Shown: piece after piece, positions 8,703 through 17,399 of the stretch
Layout: each line of letters starts with the position of its first letter
How positions within the stretch are numbered: position 1 is the stretch's first letter
DNA from: CAZOWW01 sp964583765
Lineage (GTDB): Bacteria; Actinomycetota; Actinomycetes; Actinomycetales; Kineosporiaceae
NCBI GenBank assembly: GCA_964583765.1
Contig: CAZOWW010000014.1
Span: forward strand, 1 to 64,000
Length of the DNA stretch: 64,000 nt
Direction of reading: 5' to 3'
Position numbers and translations under genes: made by a program
Notes under the pieces: generated by a model
Databases searched by the model: none
The model's input: the letters and a program-made list of their open reading frames with translations, nothing else
Told to the model about the DNA's origin: nothing

Positions 8703-10091
8703 TCAGTCGTGCAGGTGTAGCGGTTTGCCGGCGAGCGCCAGGTGAGCCTCACCGAGCGCCTCGTCCTGGGTCGGGTGGGCGTGGACCAGCGAGGCGACCT
8801 CCTCGGGGTAGGCCTCCCAGTTGACGATCAGCTGTCCCTCGCCGATCAGCTCCCCCACCCGCGCCCCGACGAGGTGCACTCCCACCACGGGGCCGTCGAC
8901 CTGGCGGACGAGCTTGGCGAACCCGGAGGTGGCCAGGATCTGGCTCTTGCCGTTGCCGGCGAGGTTGTACTCCACGGTGCGCACGGCGTCGGCGCCGTAC
9001 TTCTCCCGGGCGGCGGCCTCGGTGAGCCCGACCGAGGCGACCTCGGGGTCGCAGTAGGTGACCCGCGGGATCCCCGACTCGTCGATCGGCGCGGGGTTGA
9101 GCCCGGCGAGATCCTCGGCGACGAAGATGCCCTGCTGGAAGCCGCGGTGCGCGAGCTGCATGCCCGGCACCAGGTCGCCCACCGCGCGGATGCCCGGTAC
9201 CGCGGTGCGCAGCCGCTCGTCGGTGAGCACGAACCCGCGGGAGACCTCGACCCCGGCCTCCTCGAAGCCGAAGCCGCCCGAGTTGGGTCCCCGGCCGACC
9301 GCGACCAGGAGCAGATCGGCCTCCAGGGTCTCGCCGGACTCCAGGGAGATCTGCACCAGGTCGTCATCCTGTTTGGCGCCGGCGAACCGCACGCCGAGGC
9401 GGAAGTTGATCCGGCGACGGCGGAAAGCACGTTCCAGGGCCTTCGAGCAGGCCTCGTCCTCATTGGGTACCAGGTGGGGCAGAGCCTCCACGATGGTCAC
9501 CTCGGCGCCGAAGGAGCGCCAGACGCTCGCGAACTCCACGCCGATCACCCCGCCGCCCAGGATCACGACCCGCCGCGGCACCTCCTGGAGGAACAGCGCC
9601 TGGTCGCTCGTGACGATCCGTCCGCCGATCTCCAGCCCCGGCAGGCTCCGGGCGTAGGAGCCGGTGGCGAGCACGATCGTCCGGCCGGTGACGAGCTCGC
9701 CGTTGACGGCGACGGCCCCGGGACCGGCGAGGCGGCCCTCTCCGTTGATCAGCGTGATGCCACGGCTGCTCACCAGACCCTGCAGGCCCCGATAGAGGCG
9801 GGAGACCACGGAGTCCTTGTAGGTGTGGACGCCCGCGATGTCGATGCCCTCGAAGGTGGAGCGGACGCCGAAGTGGGCGCCGTCCCGGGCGGTGTCCGCG
9901 ACCTCGGCCGCGTGGAGCAGGGCCTTGGTCGGGATGCAGCCGCGGTGCAGGCAGGTACCGCCGAGCTTGTCGCGCTCGACGAGGGCCACGGACAGACCCA
10001 GCTGCGCGGCGCGCAGCGCGGTCGCATAACCCCCGCTCCCGCCGCCGAGAACGACGACGTCGTACGTCTGTCCGGTGCTGGACTGCGACAC
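8703..10091 (-). CDS. lpdA: Dihydrolipoyl dehydrogenase (E3)
   Basis: 462-residue flavoprotein disulfide reductase that reoxidises dihydrolipoyl groups with NAD+. It shows the FAD-binding GGGSGGYATALRAAQLG, the redox disulfide motif GGTCLHRGCIPTK (Cys47, Cys52), a second dinucleotide fold near ILGGGVIGVEFASVW, and the C-terminal catalytic HAHPTQDE. Length is typical. GTG at 10091 was chosen because GGGGAG lies seven bases upstream and the FAD fold starts ten residues in; the longer open frame to 10430 has no family resemblance. It is first in the block and presumably co-transcribed with sucB. Confidence 0.96.
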   Translation of the reverse strand: MSQSSTGQTYDVVVLGGGSGGYATALRAAQLGLSVALVERDKLGGTCLHRGCIPTKALLHAAEVADTARDGAHFGVRSTFEGIDIAGVHTYKDSVVSRLYRGLQGLVSSRGITLINGEGRLAGPGAVAVNGELVTGRTIVLATGSYARSLPGLEIGGRIVTSDQALFLQEVPRRVVILGGGVIGVEFASVWRSFGAEVTIVEALPHLVPNEDEACSKALERAFRRRRINFRLGVRFAGAKQDDDLVQISLESGETLEADLLLVAVGRGPNSGGFGFEEAGVEVSRGFVLTDERLRTAVPGIRAVGDLVPGMQLAHRGFQQGIFVAEDLAGLNPAPIDESGIPRVTYCDPEVASVGLTEAAAREKYGADAVRTVEYNLAGNGKSQILATSGFAKLVRQVDGPVVGVHLVGARVGELIGEGQLIVNWEAYPEEVASLVHAHPTQDEALGEAHLALAGKPLHLHD

Positions 10092-10272
10092 TGAACACTC
10101 CCCTGAGACGGCTGTGCGTGACCGGGCCCTGCCGTGCCATCCTGTCACCTCGATCGCGAGGGGGCCCACTCGACGAGATGCCGTCGAGGGCCCTGTGTGA
10201 TCATGGAATCGCCCTCCGGGGAGGCACTCGGATCGTGGGGCGGTTGTCGCGAGGGTGGGGAGGTGGCGGGTC

Positions 10273-10719
10273 GTGGGCCTGTTCCGTCGGCGCAGAACCG
10301 CAGGTGGAACGACCGGGGGTAGCCATCGCGCCGAGTTCGAGGCGGTGCGCGCACATCTGGAGAACTTCGTGCGGAGCCGGGTCGGCGTCGAGGCGTTCGT
10401 GGAGCCGGCGACCACCGTGACGCCCCCCACAGTGCTGTTGGTGGCCTCGACCGGGGAGTGGACGCGGCGGCGCGTGCCCGATCCCGCGCTGGTGCGTGGC
10501 CTCGCCCAGGAGCTGGCCGTACCCGTCTACGACGTGCAGCTGGTGGGGTATCCGCAGCGGATGCGGGACTGGAACAGCCGGCAGAAGCTGGAGGCCCGCC
10601 GTGCGCAGGAGGCCGGCGCGGCGGGGGCCTCGCCCTCGCCGGTGAACCCGTCCGCCGACCGTCCGGCCCCCTGGAGCGAACCTCCCGGTTCGTCCGAGCT
10701 GCCCCCGCCGGGGCGCTGA
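10273..10719 (+). CDS. Small conserved actinobacterial protein divergent from lpdA
   Basis: 148 residues from GTG 10273 (an alternative GTG lies at 10255). It begins VGLFRRRR, has a compact alpha/beta core (PTVLLVASTGEWTRRRVPD, VPVYDVQLVGYPQRMRDW) and a disordered Pro/Ser-rich tail. I recognise the family only as a short protein often next to lpdA in actinobacteria, sometimes labelled oxidoreductase without evidence. No cofactor motif or membrane segment is visible. It is divergent from lpdA across about 180 bp that should hold both promoters. Confidence 0.7.
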   Translation: MGLFRRRRTAGGTTGGSHRAEFEAVRAHLENFVRSRVGVEAFVEPATTVTPPTVLLVASTGEWTRRRVPDPALVRGLAQELAVPVYDVQLVGYPQRMRDWNSRQKLEARRAQEAGAAGASPSPVNPSADRPAPWSEPPGSSELPPPGR

Positions 10720-10741
10720 CCCCCGTCCCGTGGAGGGATCA

Positions 10742-10825
10742 GCGAAGCGCCCGGCGGGAACTGCGAAGCGCCGGGCGGGAGCCGCTAAGTGCTGGTCGGG
10801 ATCGGGGAAGCGTCTGTCGAGGTCT
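10742..10825. repeat. 21-bp tandem repeat, four copies
   Basis: Four consecutive 21-base units begin at 10742, 10763, 10784 and 10805. Copies 1 and 2 share the core GCGAAGCGCC.GGCGGGA; copies 3 and 4 are more diverged. The array lies between the 148-residue gene and the convergent pepA gene. Confidence 0.8.
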
Positions 10826-10844
10826 GCGGCCGTGTGCCGCCGGC

Positions 10845-12491
10845 TCAGACGCCGGTCGTCGCGAGTTCCTCGGCAAGGGCGAGAAGCGTGCGGACGGCGA
10901 CGCCGGTGCCACCGACCGGGGTGTACCCGTGTGCCGAGCCGGTGTTGAACGAGGGGCCCGCGATGTCGAGGTGTGCCCAGGGGATCGGCGACCCGGTGGG
11001 CGGGATGCCCTCGGCGCCGTCCTCGTCCGTGTCCGGGGTCCGGTCGGCGGTGGTGGGGTCGGCCGGGGGACTGGTCGCCGGATCGGCCTGGTTGCCGCCG
11101 GCCTCACCCTCGGGCGCGGGGCGGTTGCCCACGAATTCCTTGAGGAAGAGCCCGGCGACGAGCATGCCGCCGAAGCGATCACCCATGTTGGCCAGGTCGG
11201 CGACGGGGGAGTCGAGGCTGGCGCGCAGCTCCGCGGGCAGTGGCATGGGCCAGAACTGCTCGCCGCAGGCGTCCGCCAGGCGGTGAAGCCGCTCGCGGAG
11301 GGCATCGTCGTTGGACATGATCGCCGAGACCCGGCTGCCCAGCGCGACCATCTGCGCGCCGGTCAGGGTCGCGACGTCCACGATCACGTCCGGTGCGGTC
11401 TCGCTCGCCGCGACGAGGGCGTCGGCCAGCACGAGCCGGCCCTCGGCATCGGTGTTGAGCACCTCGACCGTGGTCCCCCCGCGGATCGTCAGCACGTCGG
11501 AGGGACGCTGCGCGGTACCGGAGGGCATGTTCTCGGCCAGGGCGAGCCAGCCGGACACCCGCAACGGCAGGGCCAGCCGCGCCGCGGCGACCACGGCGTG
11601 CAGCACGGCCGCGGCGCCCGACATGTCCGACTTCATGGCCTCCATGGAGGCCGCCGGCTTGATCGAGAGGCCGCCGGAGTCGAAGGTGATGCCCTTGCCC
11701 ACCAGGGCGAGGTGCGTGTCCGCCCCCTCCGGGGTGTAGTCGAGGCGGACCAGTCGGGGCGGCCGGCTCGACCCCATGCCCACCCCGACGAGGCCGCCGT
11801 AGCCGCCGTCGACGAGCTCCTGCTCGTCGAGCACGGTCACGCTCACCGGGAGGTCGGCGACCGCGCGCACGGCCCGCTCGGCGAACTCCGCCGGGAAGAG
11901 GTCCAGCGGGGGAGTGTTGATCAGGTCCCGGGTGGCGTGCACGGCGTCGGCCAGGACCCGGGCACGCGCGGCCGTCCGGTCGGCGTCCTCGGGTGCGGCC
12001 TCGGCCAGCGGGGTGGCCACGATCACCGTGGTCACCGGCTCGGGCACGGTGGCCGCGGAGACGTGCCGGTACGCGCGGAAGGCGTAGGCGCCCAGGAGCG
12101 CGCCCTCGGCGACCGCGGCGAGCCGTTCCCGGTCGTCGGCGGGCAGGGCCACCGCCACGGTCGCAGTGCCGGCGAGGGCGCGGGCGGCCGCTCCGGCGGC
12201 CCGGCGCAGTGCCTCCGGGGTGGGAACCCCGTCCACCGACCCGAGCCCGACGAGGGCGATCACCGTGGCCGCCACCTCGGGACCGGCCGGGATCCGCTGC
12301 ACGGAGTCGGCCTTCCCGCTGACGCCGAGTCCCTTGAGCGCCCCCGACAGACTCGTCACCAGGGAGTCCGGGAGACCTCCGGCCGCCACGAGCCGAGGTT
12401 CTCCGCCCGCCCGGGCGGCGGCCACTCCGAGGACGAGGACATCGGCGGTGATCTGTGCGGGATCCGTGCTGGTGAGCGTCAGCGAGGTCAC
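10845..12491 (-). CDS. pepA: Leucyl aminopeptidase (M17) with a C-terminal insertion
   Basis: 548-residue M17 aminopeptidase that removes N-terminal residues from peptides. Metal and catalytic motifs are intact: GKGITFDSGG, MKSDMSGAA and the signature NTDAEGRL (Asn346-Leu353). A 47-residue acidic, Pro/Thr-rich insertion (about residues 457-503) interrupts the C-terminal domain just before WAHLDIAG, a point where E. coli PepA runs on without interruption. Start GTG at 12491 has AAGGAG 12 bases upstream. It is divergent from gcvT; a -10-like CATACT at 12624-12629 on the minus strand would give a leader of about 125 bases. Confidence 0.95.
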   Translation of the reverse strand: MTSLTLTSTDPAQITADVLVLGVAAARAGGEPRLVAAGGLPDSLVTSLSGALKGLGVSGKADSVQRIPAGPEVAATVIALVGLGSVDGVPTPEALRRAAGAAARALAGTATVAVALPADDRERLAAVAEGALLGAYAFRAYRHVSAATVPEPVTTVIVATPLAEAAPEDADRTAARARVLADAVHATRDLINTPPLDLFPAEFAERAVRAVADLPVSVTVLDEQELVDGGYGGLVGVGMGSSRPPRLVRLDYTPEGADTHLALVGKGITFDSGGLSIKPAASMEAMKSDMSGAAAVLHAVVAAARLALPLRVSGWLALAENMPSGTAQRPSDVLTIRGGTTVEVLNTDAEGRLVLADALVAASETAPDVIVDVATLTGAQMVALGSRVSAIMSNDDALRERLHRLADACGEQFWPMPLPAELRASLDSPVADLANMGDRFGGMLVAGLFLKEFVGNRPAPEGEAGGNQADPATSPPADPTTADRTPDTDEDGAEGIPPTGSPIPWAHLDIAGPSFNTGSAHGYTPVGGTGVAVRTLLALAEELATTGV

Positions 12492-12783
12492 GGCGGTGCG
12501 TCACTCCTTGTCGGTGGCCTGGGTGGCCGCGTGCGGTGGCTCGTTCCGGCGATGGCACGATGCTCACCAGGCGCCGTGGCGTGTCGGCAGTGCGACGAGG
12601 TCGATGATCGGCGTCGACTGTCCAGTATGACCCACGGGGTGCGGTGACACCCCGCATGGACGCGGCTCGGTATCGAAATGACATGTGGCGGTCGGGTACG
12701 ACCGGGCGGCTACGGTACTCGCCGCCCCGGGTCTGCGGGCGGACACGACACCACACGAAGTGAACCGGGACCGAGGAGTCAGG

Positions 12784-13905
12784 ATGGGCGAGGCACACGA
12801 GGACGGCGCCCTGCGCCGCACACCCCTGGCGGGGGCCCACGAGTCGCTGGGGGCCAAGTCGGCCGACTTCGGTGGCTGGTGGATGCCCGTCGAGTACGCC
12901 GGGGGCGGTGTGCTGGCCGAGCACGCCGCGGTGCGGGAGCGGGTCGGACTGTTCGACGTCAGCCACCTGGGCACGCTGCTGGTCACCGGTCCCGGTGCCG
13001 CCGAACTGGTGGACTCCTGCCTGACGAACGACCTCGCCCGGATCGGGCCGGGGCAGGCGCAGTACACGCTGTGCTGTGACGAGCGGGGCGGGATCGTCGA
13101 CGACCTGATCGCCTACCTGCGGGGCCCGGAGGAGGTCCTCCTGATCCCGAACGCGGCGAACAACCGCCAGGTGGCGGACCTGCTCCGCGAGGCGGCCCCG
13201 GTCGGGGTCCGGGTGCACGACCGGCACGAGGACGTCGCGATCCTGGCGGTGCAGGGGCCGCGGAGTGACGAGGTGCTCCGCACGGTGGGTCTGCCGACCG
13301 GTCACGACTACCTGCACTTCCGGGACACCCGGTGGCAGGGCGCGGAGGTGACGGTCTGCCGCACCGGCTACACGGGGGAACGTGGCTACGAGGTGCTCGT
13401 GCCCGCGGGGTCGGCCCAGGAGTGCTGGCAGGCGTTGCTGGAGACGGTGTCCGCCCGGGACGGGCGCCCCTGCGGCCTGGGCGCCCGGGACACCCTGCGG
13501 ACGGAGATGGGGTACCCGCTGCACGGACATGAGCTCAGCCGGGAGATCACCCCGGTCCAGGCACGCCTGGCCTGGGCCGTGGGCTGGGGCAAGCCGCGCT
13601 TCTGGGGACGTCAGGCCCTGCTCGACGAGCGGGAGCGCGGGGCGGAACGGTCGGCCTGGGGTCTCCTCGCCCGGCAGCGGGGGGTCCCTCGCCCGGACAT
13701 GGTGGTGCGTGACGGCGAGGGCGTGGCCCTCGGACGGACGACGTCGGGAACCTTCTCGCCGACGCTCGGCGCCGGCATCGCCCTGGCCCTGCTGGACCGG
13801 GGAGTCCGCGGCGGCGATCAGGTGTCGGTGGACGTGCGGGGCCGGGCCCTCGCCTGCGAGGTGGTGCGGCCCCCCTTCGTGCGGACGGCCGTGCGTACGG
13901 ACTGA
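12784..13905 (+). CDS. gcvT: Glycine cleavage system T protein (aminomethyltransferase)
   Basis: 373-residue GcvT, which transfers the methylene unit from the aminomethyl-lipoyl H protein to tetrahydrofolate. Family motifs include [29 protein letters not shown] and [18 protein letters not shown]. Length is typical, arguing for true GcvT rather than YgfZ. The ATG at 12784 has GGAG nine bases upstream. A TACGGT at 12711-12716 could be its -10, leaving a leader near 60 bases. No gcvH or gcvP lies in the window and I see no glycine riboswitch in the upstream gap. The stop precedes the convergent cobS by 53 bases. Confidence 0.94.
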   Translation: MGEAHEDGALRRTPLAGAHESLGAKSADFGGWWMPVEYAGGGVLAEHAAVRERVGLFDVSHLGTLLVTGPGAAELVDSCLTNDLARIGPGQAQYTLCCDERGGIVDDLIAYLRGPEEVLLIPNAANNRQVADLLREAAPVGVRVHDRHEDVAILAVQGPRSDEVLRTVGLPTGHDYLHFRDTRWQGAEVTVCRTGYTGERGYEVLVPAGSAQECWQALLETVSARDGRPCGLGARDTLRTEMGYPLHGHELSREITPVQARLAWAVGWGKPRFWGRQALLDERERGAERSAWGLLARQRGVPRPDMVVRDGEGVALGRTTSGTFSPTLGAGIALALLDRGVRGGDQVSVDVRGRALACEVVRPPFVRTAVRTD

Positions 13906-13958
13906 TCAGGGCACGCGCTGGGTCCAGAGGCACGGGCTGGTCAGGGCCCGGGTCGGGG

Positions 13959-14765
13959 TCAGGTCGCGAGCACGAGCAGGCAGGTCGTGGTCGCGGCCTC
14001 GACACAGGCTCCGAGCACGTCCCCGGTGATCCCTCCCAGGCGTGCCACGACGCGCCGGGTGAGCAGCACCCCCGTGGTCGCAGCCGCGACGGCCGCCAGG
14101 CCGCCGCGCCACCAGTCCAGGCCGGCGGTGGCCGCGCCGAGACCGCAGGCCCCGATGAGCACCGCCCAGACGCCTGCGGCGAGTGAGGACGGCACCGTAC
14201 CGGCGACCATGGCCCCGAGGCCGCCGGGCCGTGCGGCCGGGACACCGCGCCGGCAGGCCAGGGTGAGGGCGCCGCGACCGACCGGACCGGCGAGGAGCAG
14301 CACCGCCCCGCCACCGGGTCCGGCCGCGGCCTGCGTGAGTGCCGCGAACTGCACGAGGAGCACGCACACGAGGGTGGCCGTGCCGGCCGGGCCGCTGTTG
14401 CCCGACCGCATGATCTCCAGCGCTCGCTGCGGCCGGTAGGAGGCGGCCAGGCCGTCCGCCGTGTCCGAGAGGCCGTCGAGGTGCAGGCCCCGGCTGCCCC
14501 AGGCCAGGACCGCGAGGGCGAGCGCGGCGGCCGGGAGGACCCCGAGGTGACAGGCCCGGGCGAGGACGAGGGCGCCCGCGGCCACCGCCCCCAGACCCAG
14601 CCCGGTCAGCGGCGCCAGGGTCATCGCGCGACCGGCCGCGCGACGGTCGACCGAGCGCGGGGGAGGTACCGGCAACCGGGTGAGCGTGCCGACGGACAGG
14701 CACACCGCGTCGGACCAGCGGGAGCGAGTGTGCGCGTCGGCCACGGGGGTCTCCGGAGCGGTCAT
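13959..14765 (-). CDS. cobS: Adenosylcobinamide-GDP ribazoletransferase (cobalamin synthase)
   Basis: 268-residue polytopic membrane enzyme that joins adenosylcobinamide-GDP to alpha-ribazole. It has the metal-binding motif GLHLDGLSDTADGL, several hydrophobic helices (for example GLGLGAVAAGALVLARA) and the C-terminal GGITGDVLGACVEA. It is the last gene of the cobU-cobT-cobS operon, seven bases after cobT. The ATG at 14765 lacks a strong ribosome site, consistent with coupled translation. Confidence 0.93.
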   Translation of the reverse strand: MTAPETPVADAHTRSRWSDAVCLSVGTLTRLPVPPPRSVDRRAAGRAMTLAPLTGLGLGAVAAGALVLARACHLGVLPAAALALAVLAWGSRGLHLDGLSDTADGLAASYRPQRALEIMRSGNSGPAGTATLVCVLLVQFAALTQAAAGPGGGAVLLLAGPVGRGALTLACRRGVPAARPGGLGAMVAGTVPSSLAAGVWAVLIGACGLGAATAGLDWWRGGLAAVAAATTGVLLTRRVVARLGGITGDVLGACVEAATTTCLLVLAT

Positions 14766-14772
14766 GATCCGG

Positions 14773-15666
14773 TCACCGGTCCTGCAGGAGCAGGGCCGAT
14801 CCCTCCAGCACGGCCAGGCCGAGCCGGGCACCGGTGCCGTCCTCGATGCGCAGATCGAACTGGTGCAGCGGTTCCAGCCGGAGGTTGGCCAGGATGCGCG
14901 TGTGCAGCGGCTGCGTACTGCCCTGGGCGGCGAGCCACCAGCCGGAGGCGGTCTCGGCGACCTCCCGGGCGAGCAACCCCGCCGCCCCGGCACCGGGACC
15001 GTCCAGGATCGCCGGGGTGCGTCGCCCGGCCGCGACGAGCAGGGCCGCGGTCGCCGCGGCCAGGGGGAGATCCCCGATCGCCAGCAGCAGCTCGCCCACG
15101 TCGTGCCGGACCGTCCTCGCCCGCACCAGGCCGTCGCGCAACCCCGCGACCTGAGCCGTCCAGGTGGCGTCGTCCAGCCCGGACCTGCTGGGCCTGCCGA
15201 CGGCATCGACCGGGTCCATGCGCAGCAGGGCGGCTGCGGCCACCGCCGCCGGCAGGGTGCCCGGCACCGAGAGGAGCAGCAGTTCCACCCCGGAGTCGAC
15301 GGCGGCGTCCACCTGCGTGACCGCCCAGCGCAGCGCGACGTCGAGCAGAGCGCCGGGCGCGGGGTCGGTGGCGTCGAGCTGCGGATCGGCCGGGCGCCGG
15401 GGCAGGGGCAGCGTGTCGACCCGGGCCGCGGTCGCCGGCAGCAGCGGCCACTGCGGTTCCGCGCCCAGGTGCAGCGCACGCAGGGGCGCCGGGGCGCGCT
15501 CGTCGGCGTGGACCCCCGCCCACCACGCGGCGACCTCCCCGAGTCGACCGGCGCGGGTACCGACCGTCGAGCGCAGCCGGGTCGTGGCCCGTGCCCGGAC
15601 GCCGGCATCGGGTGCCCGCACGAGACTCCCCAGGCCGCCGAGGCTGGGCGCGACGGGCGTCACCAT
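14773..15666 (-). CDS. cobT: CobT-like nicotinate-nucleotide:dimethylbenzimidazole phosphoribosyltransferase, divergent
   Basis: 297 residues from ATG 15666, overlapping the cobU stop by seven bases; GTG 15663, in a GTGA overlap, is an equal alternative. CobT makes alpha-ribazole phosphate for the lower ligand of cobalamin. The operon position and overall pattern (DVALRWAVTQVDAAVDSG, LAIGDLPLAAATAALLVAA, EPLHQFDLRIEDGTGARLG) support CobT. Two hallmark motifs are altered: the GEMGIGNTT loop reads GVELLLLSVPGTLP, and the terminal GEGTGA reads EDGTGA, placing Asp where the catalytic Glu of Salmonella CobT lies. The protein is also about 50 residues shorter than usual. It may be a low-activity or repurposed CobT. 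Confidence 0.75.
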   Translation of the reverse strand: MVTPVAPSLGGLGSLVRAPDAGVRARATTRLRSTVGTRAGRLGEVAAWWAGVHADERAPAPLRALHLGAEPQWPLLPATAARVDTLPLPRRPADPQLDATDPAPGALLDVALRWAVTQVDAAVDSGVELLLLSVPGTLPAAVAAAALLRMDPVDAVGRPSRSGLDDATWTAQVAGLRDGLVRARTVRHDVGELLLAIGDLPLAAATAALLVAAGRRTPAILDGPGAGAAGLLAREVAETASGWWLAAQGSTQPLHTRILANLRLEPLHQFDLRIEDGTGARLGLAVLEGSALLLQDR

Positions 15667-16985
15667 GTGCAGGCCGAGAGGTCCAGCACCCGACCGGCCG
15701 CGACGAGCAGAACCCGGTCGCTGGCCGCCGCGATGCGTCGGTTGAGGCGGGCGAGCAGGTCCTGGAAGGCGCGGGCACCGGACGAGGTCGCCACGAGCCC
15801 CCACCCGACCTCGTCGCTGACCGCCACCACCGGCATCTCGGCGGCGCACCAGGCATCCACGACCGCGTCCACCTCCCGCGAGATCCGGTCCCGCCAGTGG
15901 TCCGGCGCCTGCCCGCCCGAGGTGGCGGGGGACCGTCCCGGGGCATCATCCCAGGCACCGAGGCGGTCCAGGGCACCGGCCAGCCAGGTCCCGAGCGCGT
16001 CGACGAGTACCGGCGTGCGGGCGTCCCCGGACCCCAGCGCCGTGACGAGGTCGCCGGTCTCCTCGGTGGACCACCAGGGCGGCCGGCGGGAGCGGTGGGC
16101 GGCGACGCGTGCGGCCCACTCGGTGTCCAGGGCGGTGGCGGCCGGACCGGTGGCCAGGTAGCGCACCGCGGGGCAGGTGGCGAGGAGGTCCTCGGCGACC
16201 TGCGACTTGCCCGAGCCCGACCCGCCGAGGACGAGGGTGCGGGTGGGAGCGGCGGGCGATGTCCCGGAGCCTGAGGCAGGTGTCCCCTGCGCGGCCGATC
16301 TCCCGCGCGTCACGTGCGTCTCGCCCGTCCCAGGCGCGGCGGAGACCTGCTGGCCGGGCGCCAGCGGGGTGAACCCCCAGGCGCGGATCCTGCCCGCGGC
16401 GAGGGAAGCCAGGTCGTTCGGTTCGCCGGGGTGGGCGAGCACGAGCGCGCAGTCGGGCGCGAGCAGGCCGTGCCGGCGTAGTTCCGCGACCGGGTGGGCG
16501 TAGCGGACGGCAGGCAGGAGGTCCCCATCCGGACGCGCGGTCCTCCCGGTCCGGTGTGCGCTGCCCAGCACGAGCGCCTGCAGCCCGTGCCGGGGGACCA
16601 GCGCGGTGAGCCGCTCGACCAGCGTGGGCGGCAGCGGCGGATCCGGCACCCACAGGGCACGGCCGGCTGCCGGGGAGCTCACGAGCAGTGCCGTTCCCAC
16701 CTGTCCCACCTGCAGCACGGTTCCCCCCTGCAGCACCTGTCGCGCCGACAAGCCGGTTCCTGCCTGCAACAGGGTCTCGTCAGGTCCCCGGGATCCGATG
16801 GTTCCGGCGTCTGTGGGTCTGGCATCTGTGGTGCCGGTGTCGGTGGTGCCGGCGTCGGTTTCGGCGGGAGCGACCCTGCGGGTCCACCCGTCCGCGAAGA
16901 ACTCCAGGACGTCCCCGCCGGGAGCACGGATCTGCATCGGGCCCGGGAGCCCGGGCTGCGGGGCGGTGCCGGGACGGTTCCGCAT
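15660..16985 (-). CDS. cobU: Adenosylcobinamide kinase/guanylyltransferase with a long N-terminal extension
   Basis: 441 residues. Residues about 250-441 are CobU: P-loop LGGSGSGKSQ (Lys260), the guanylylation region VAAHRSRRPPWW with the conserved His, and VVAVSDEVGWGLV. CobU phosphorylates adenosylcobinamide and transfers GMP to it. Residues 1-250 are an extension. Streptomyces CobU proteins carry an N-terminal metallo-beta-lactamase fold; here HAHRTG- and HPGEPND-like remnants and a RAWGFTPL segment suggest a decayed version without the HxHxDH motif, but this is inference. A Thr/Asp repeat (TDAGTTDTGTTDARPTDAG) occurs near residues 45-65. The ATG at 16985 has GGAGG five bases upstream. Confidence 0.9.
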   Translation of the reverse strand: MRNRPGTAPQPGLPGPMQIRAPGGDVLEFFADGWTRRVAPAETDAGTTDTGTTDARPTDAGTIGSRGPDETLLQAGTGLSARQVLQGGTVLQVGQVGTALLVSSPAAGRALWVPDPPLPPTLVERLTALVPRHGLQALVLGSAHRTGRTARPDGDLLPAVRYAHPVAELRRHGLLAPDCALVLAHPGEPNDLASLAAGRIRAWGFTPLAPGQQVSAAPGTGETHVTRGRSAAQGTPASGSGTSPAAPTRTLVLGGSGSGKSQVAEDLLATCPAVRYLATGPAATALDTEWAARVAAHRSRRPPWWSTEETGDLVTALGSGDARTPVLVDALGTWLAGALDRLGAWDDAPGRSPATSGGQAPDHWRDRISREVDAVVDAWCAAEMPVVAVSDEVGWGLVATSSGARAFQDLLARLNRRIAAASDRVLLVAAGRVLDLSACTW

Positions 16986-17130
16986 CGGACCTCCGGGGCG
17001 GACGGTCGGGGACGGTGGGAAAGGGCGGGCCCGACGGACGGGTGACGGGGGACGAGGGCGAGAACAGGGCCGAGGGAAACCGGCAAGCGATGGTCGGGGC
17101 GGAAAGAGGCGGACGGTCGCGTGGGCCGCG

Positions 17131-17136
17131 TACGGT
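17131..17136 (+). promoter_or_regulatory. -10 element (TACGGT), leaderless arrangement
   Basis: TACGGT is followed by six bases and the ATG at 17143, so transcription would begin at or beside the start codon. Confidence 0.6.
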
Positions 17137-17142
17137 GTGCCC

Positions 17143-17355
17143 ATGAGTGCGTGGACATGGCGTCTGGAGAGTCTGGACGGGCGAGAGGTCGAGGTCACGG
17201 ACCTCGCCGGCCTGTCCTTCCCCAGCCAGGCCGAGGCCGAGTCCTGGGTCGGCGAATCCTGGCACGACCTGCTCGAGCGCGGCGTGGATCAGGTGAGCCT
17301 GTTCGAGGACGGGAACACCGTCTACGGGCCGATGAGCCTGCGCCCGGCCGGCTGA
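17143..17355 (+). CDS. Conserved 70-residue actinobacterial protein
   Basis: A 70-residue acidic protein, starting MSAWTWRLESLDGREV and containing FPSQAEAESWVGESW and GVDQVSLFEDGNTVYGPMSL. I know it only as a short conserved hypothetical protein of actinobacteria; no function is established to my knowledge. It has no signal peptide or membrane helix. The start is fixed by the -10 hexamer six bases upstream. It is divergent from cobU and convergent with the aldo/keto reductase, sharing a terminator-like hairpin. Confidence 0.8.
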   Translation: MSAWTWRLESLDGREVEVTDLAGLSFPSQAEAESWVGESWHDLLERGVDQVSLFEDGNTVYGPMSLRPAG

Positions 17356-17378
17356 GCCTGCACCGACCGGGCGCGGAT

Positions 17379-17399
17379 GCCCCTGGGTTCAGCAGGGGC
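17379..17399. terminator. Hairpin between convergent genes
   Basis: GCCCCTG (17379-17385) pairs with CAGGGGC (17393-17399) around a 7-base loop. It overlaps the stop codon of the aldo/keto reductase (17389-17391) and lies 24 bases past the 70-residue gene, so it could serve both transcripts. Confidence 0.55.

Noticed and set aside
12492..12783. Glycine riboswitch before gcvT
   Set aside because: No conserved glycine-aptamer segments could be found on the plus strand.
16986..17142. Cobalamin riboswitch before cobU
   Set aside because: The 157-base gap is divergent and short and shows no B12-box sequence on the cobU strand.
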